NCBI GenBank assembly: GCA_032821775.1
Contig: JAVLRN010000012.1
Location: forward strand, 992,001 to 1,056,000
Length of the DNA: 64,000 bases
Source: Sanguinoderma infundibulare
Taxonomy: Eukaryota; Basidiomycota; Agaricomycetes; Polyporales; Polyporaceae
Reading direction: 5' to 3'
The translations under genes and the position numbers were made by a program. Below, piece by piece: positions 63,711 through 64,000 of the stretch. The notes under the pieces are model-generated. The model saw only the letters and a list, made by a program, of their open reading frames with translations, ran no database searches and was not told where the DNA came from. Numbering within the stretch: the first letter of the stretch is position 1; every line of letters begins with the position of its first letter.

Positions 63711-64000
63711 GGAGGAGTTATAGGGAGAGGATGCGAAGGAGCGGACGGAGACGGCGGACAAAGGGCAATCCTCCGTCGACGGGAGCGAGCGGGGTATAAT
63801 ATCCCGCGCAGCGCCACTGCACGTGACTGCAGAGTCTCTAAAGTGGACGTGCCGGCCAATTCCGAGAGCCGAGAATAGAGTCAAAATTAAATCGGGCAAG
63901 TCCTCCTCCATACTCCCCGCCGGCCGTAGACGAGGATGCCTGTCGTGCAGTGCACGGAGCAGTGCGACTTGTCAGCAACCATGCCAGGGCCAGGTGTCGG
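63711..64000 (-). promoter_or_regulatory. Promoter region of the orphan gene at the window edge
   Basis: A TATTATA element at 63801-63795 on the minus strand and a C/T-rich leader precede the ATG at 63710. The last 200 bp to the window edge show no gene. Confidence 0.45.

Overview
The window is a piece of a basidiomycete fungal nuclear genome, most likely an Agaricomycete (Polyporales-like). The evidence is short GT-AG introns (mostly 50-65 nt) in almost every gene, GC-rich exons, spliced terpene synthases of the basidiomycete type, a basidiomycete-style seven-helix membrane protein pair, and core eukaryotic genes (SEM1, RPB5, SWD2, VPS71, a MYST acetyltransferase, a complex I subunit) interleaved on both strands. 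There are no operons, CRISPR arrays or prokaryotic features. All exon models were assembled by hand from splice signals and reading-frame continuity; spans are firmer than individual internal junctions.

Layout. 1-8 kb: the 3' part of SEM1/DSS1, a GIT1-like transporter with two micro-exons, a 3.2 kb gene-poor stretch holding hairpins and an LTR-like fragment, then VPS71 (SWR1 complex). 8-18 kb: a membrane-anchored SDR divergent from homoserine O-acetyltransferase (MET2), then two paralogous sesquiterpene synthases in the same orientation, separated by about 3.8 kb without a convincing gene. 20-26 kb: RPB5 and SWD2 sharing a 119-bp divergent promoter, the TRAP-alpha homologue IRC22, and complex I subunit NDUFB10. 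26-36 kb: two convergent paralogous 7-TM proteins, an aldo-keto reductase, a free-standing indole-3-glycerol-phosphate synthase and a putative peroxisomal enoyl-CoA hydratase/isomerase. 36-51 kb: a secreted aspartic protease, a LAMMER kinase divergent from a large MYST acetyltransferase with a double PHD finger, and a protein with a CHORD-like Cys/His end. 51-64 kb: an orphan protein, a DUF1295 membrane protein, tRNA-Ala(UGC), a second LTR-like fragment, a thioredoxin-fold protein, a 3.9 kb gene-poor stretch, a thaumatin-like protein and an orphan protein.

Functional themes are chromatin and transcription (SWD2, VPS71, MYST acetyltransferase, RPB5), small-molecule and specialised metabolism (terpene synthases, MET2, IGPS, AKR, SDR) and secretion (aspartic protease, thaumatin-like protein, IRC22). 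The most notable observations are the terpene synthase pair, the free-standing IGPS, several 7-10 nt micro-exons (one carrying half of a WCRPC redox motif), the duplicated 7-TM pair, and two 58-nt LTR-like copies 47.7 kb apart, one just downstream of a tRNA gene.
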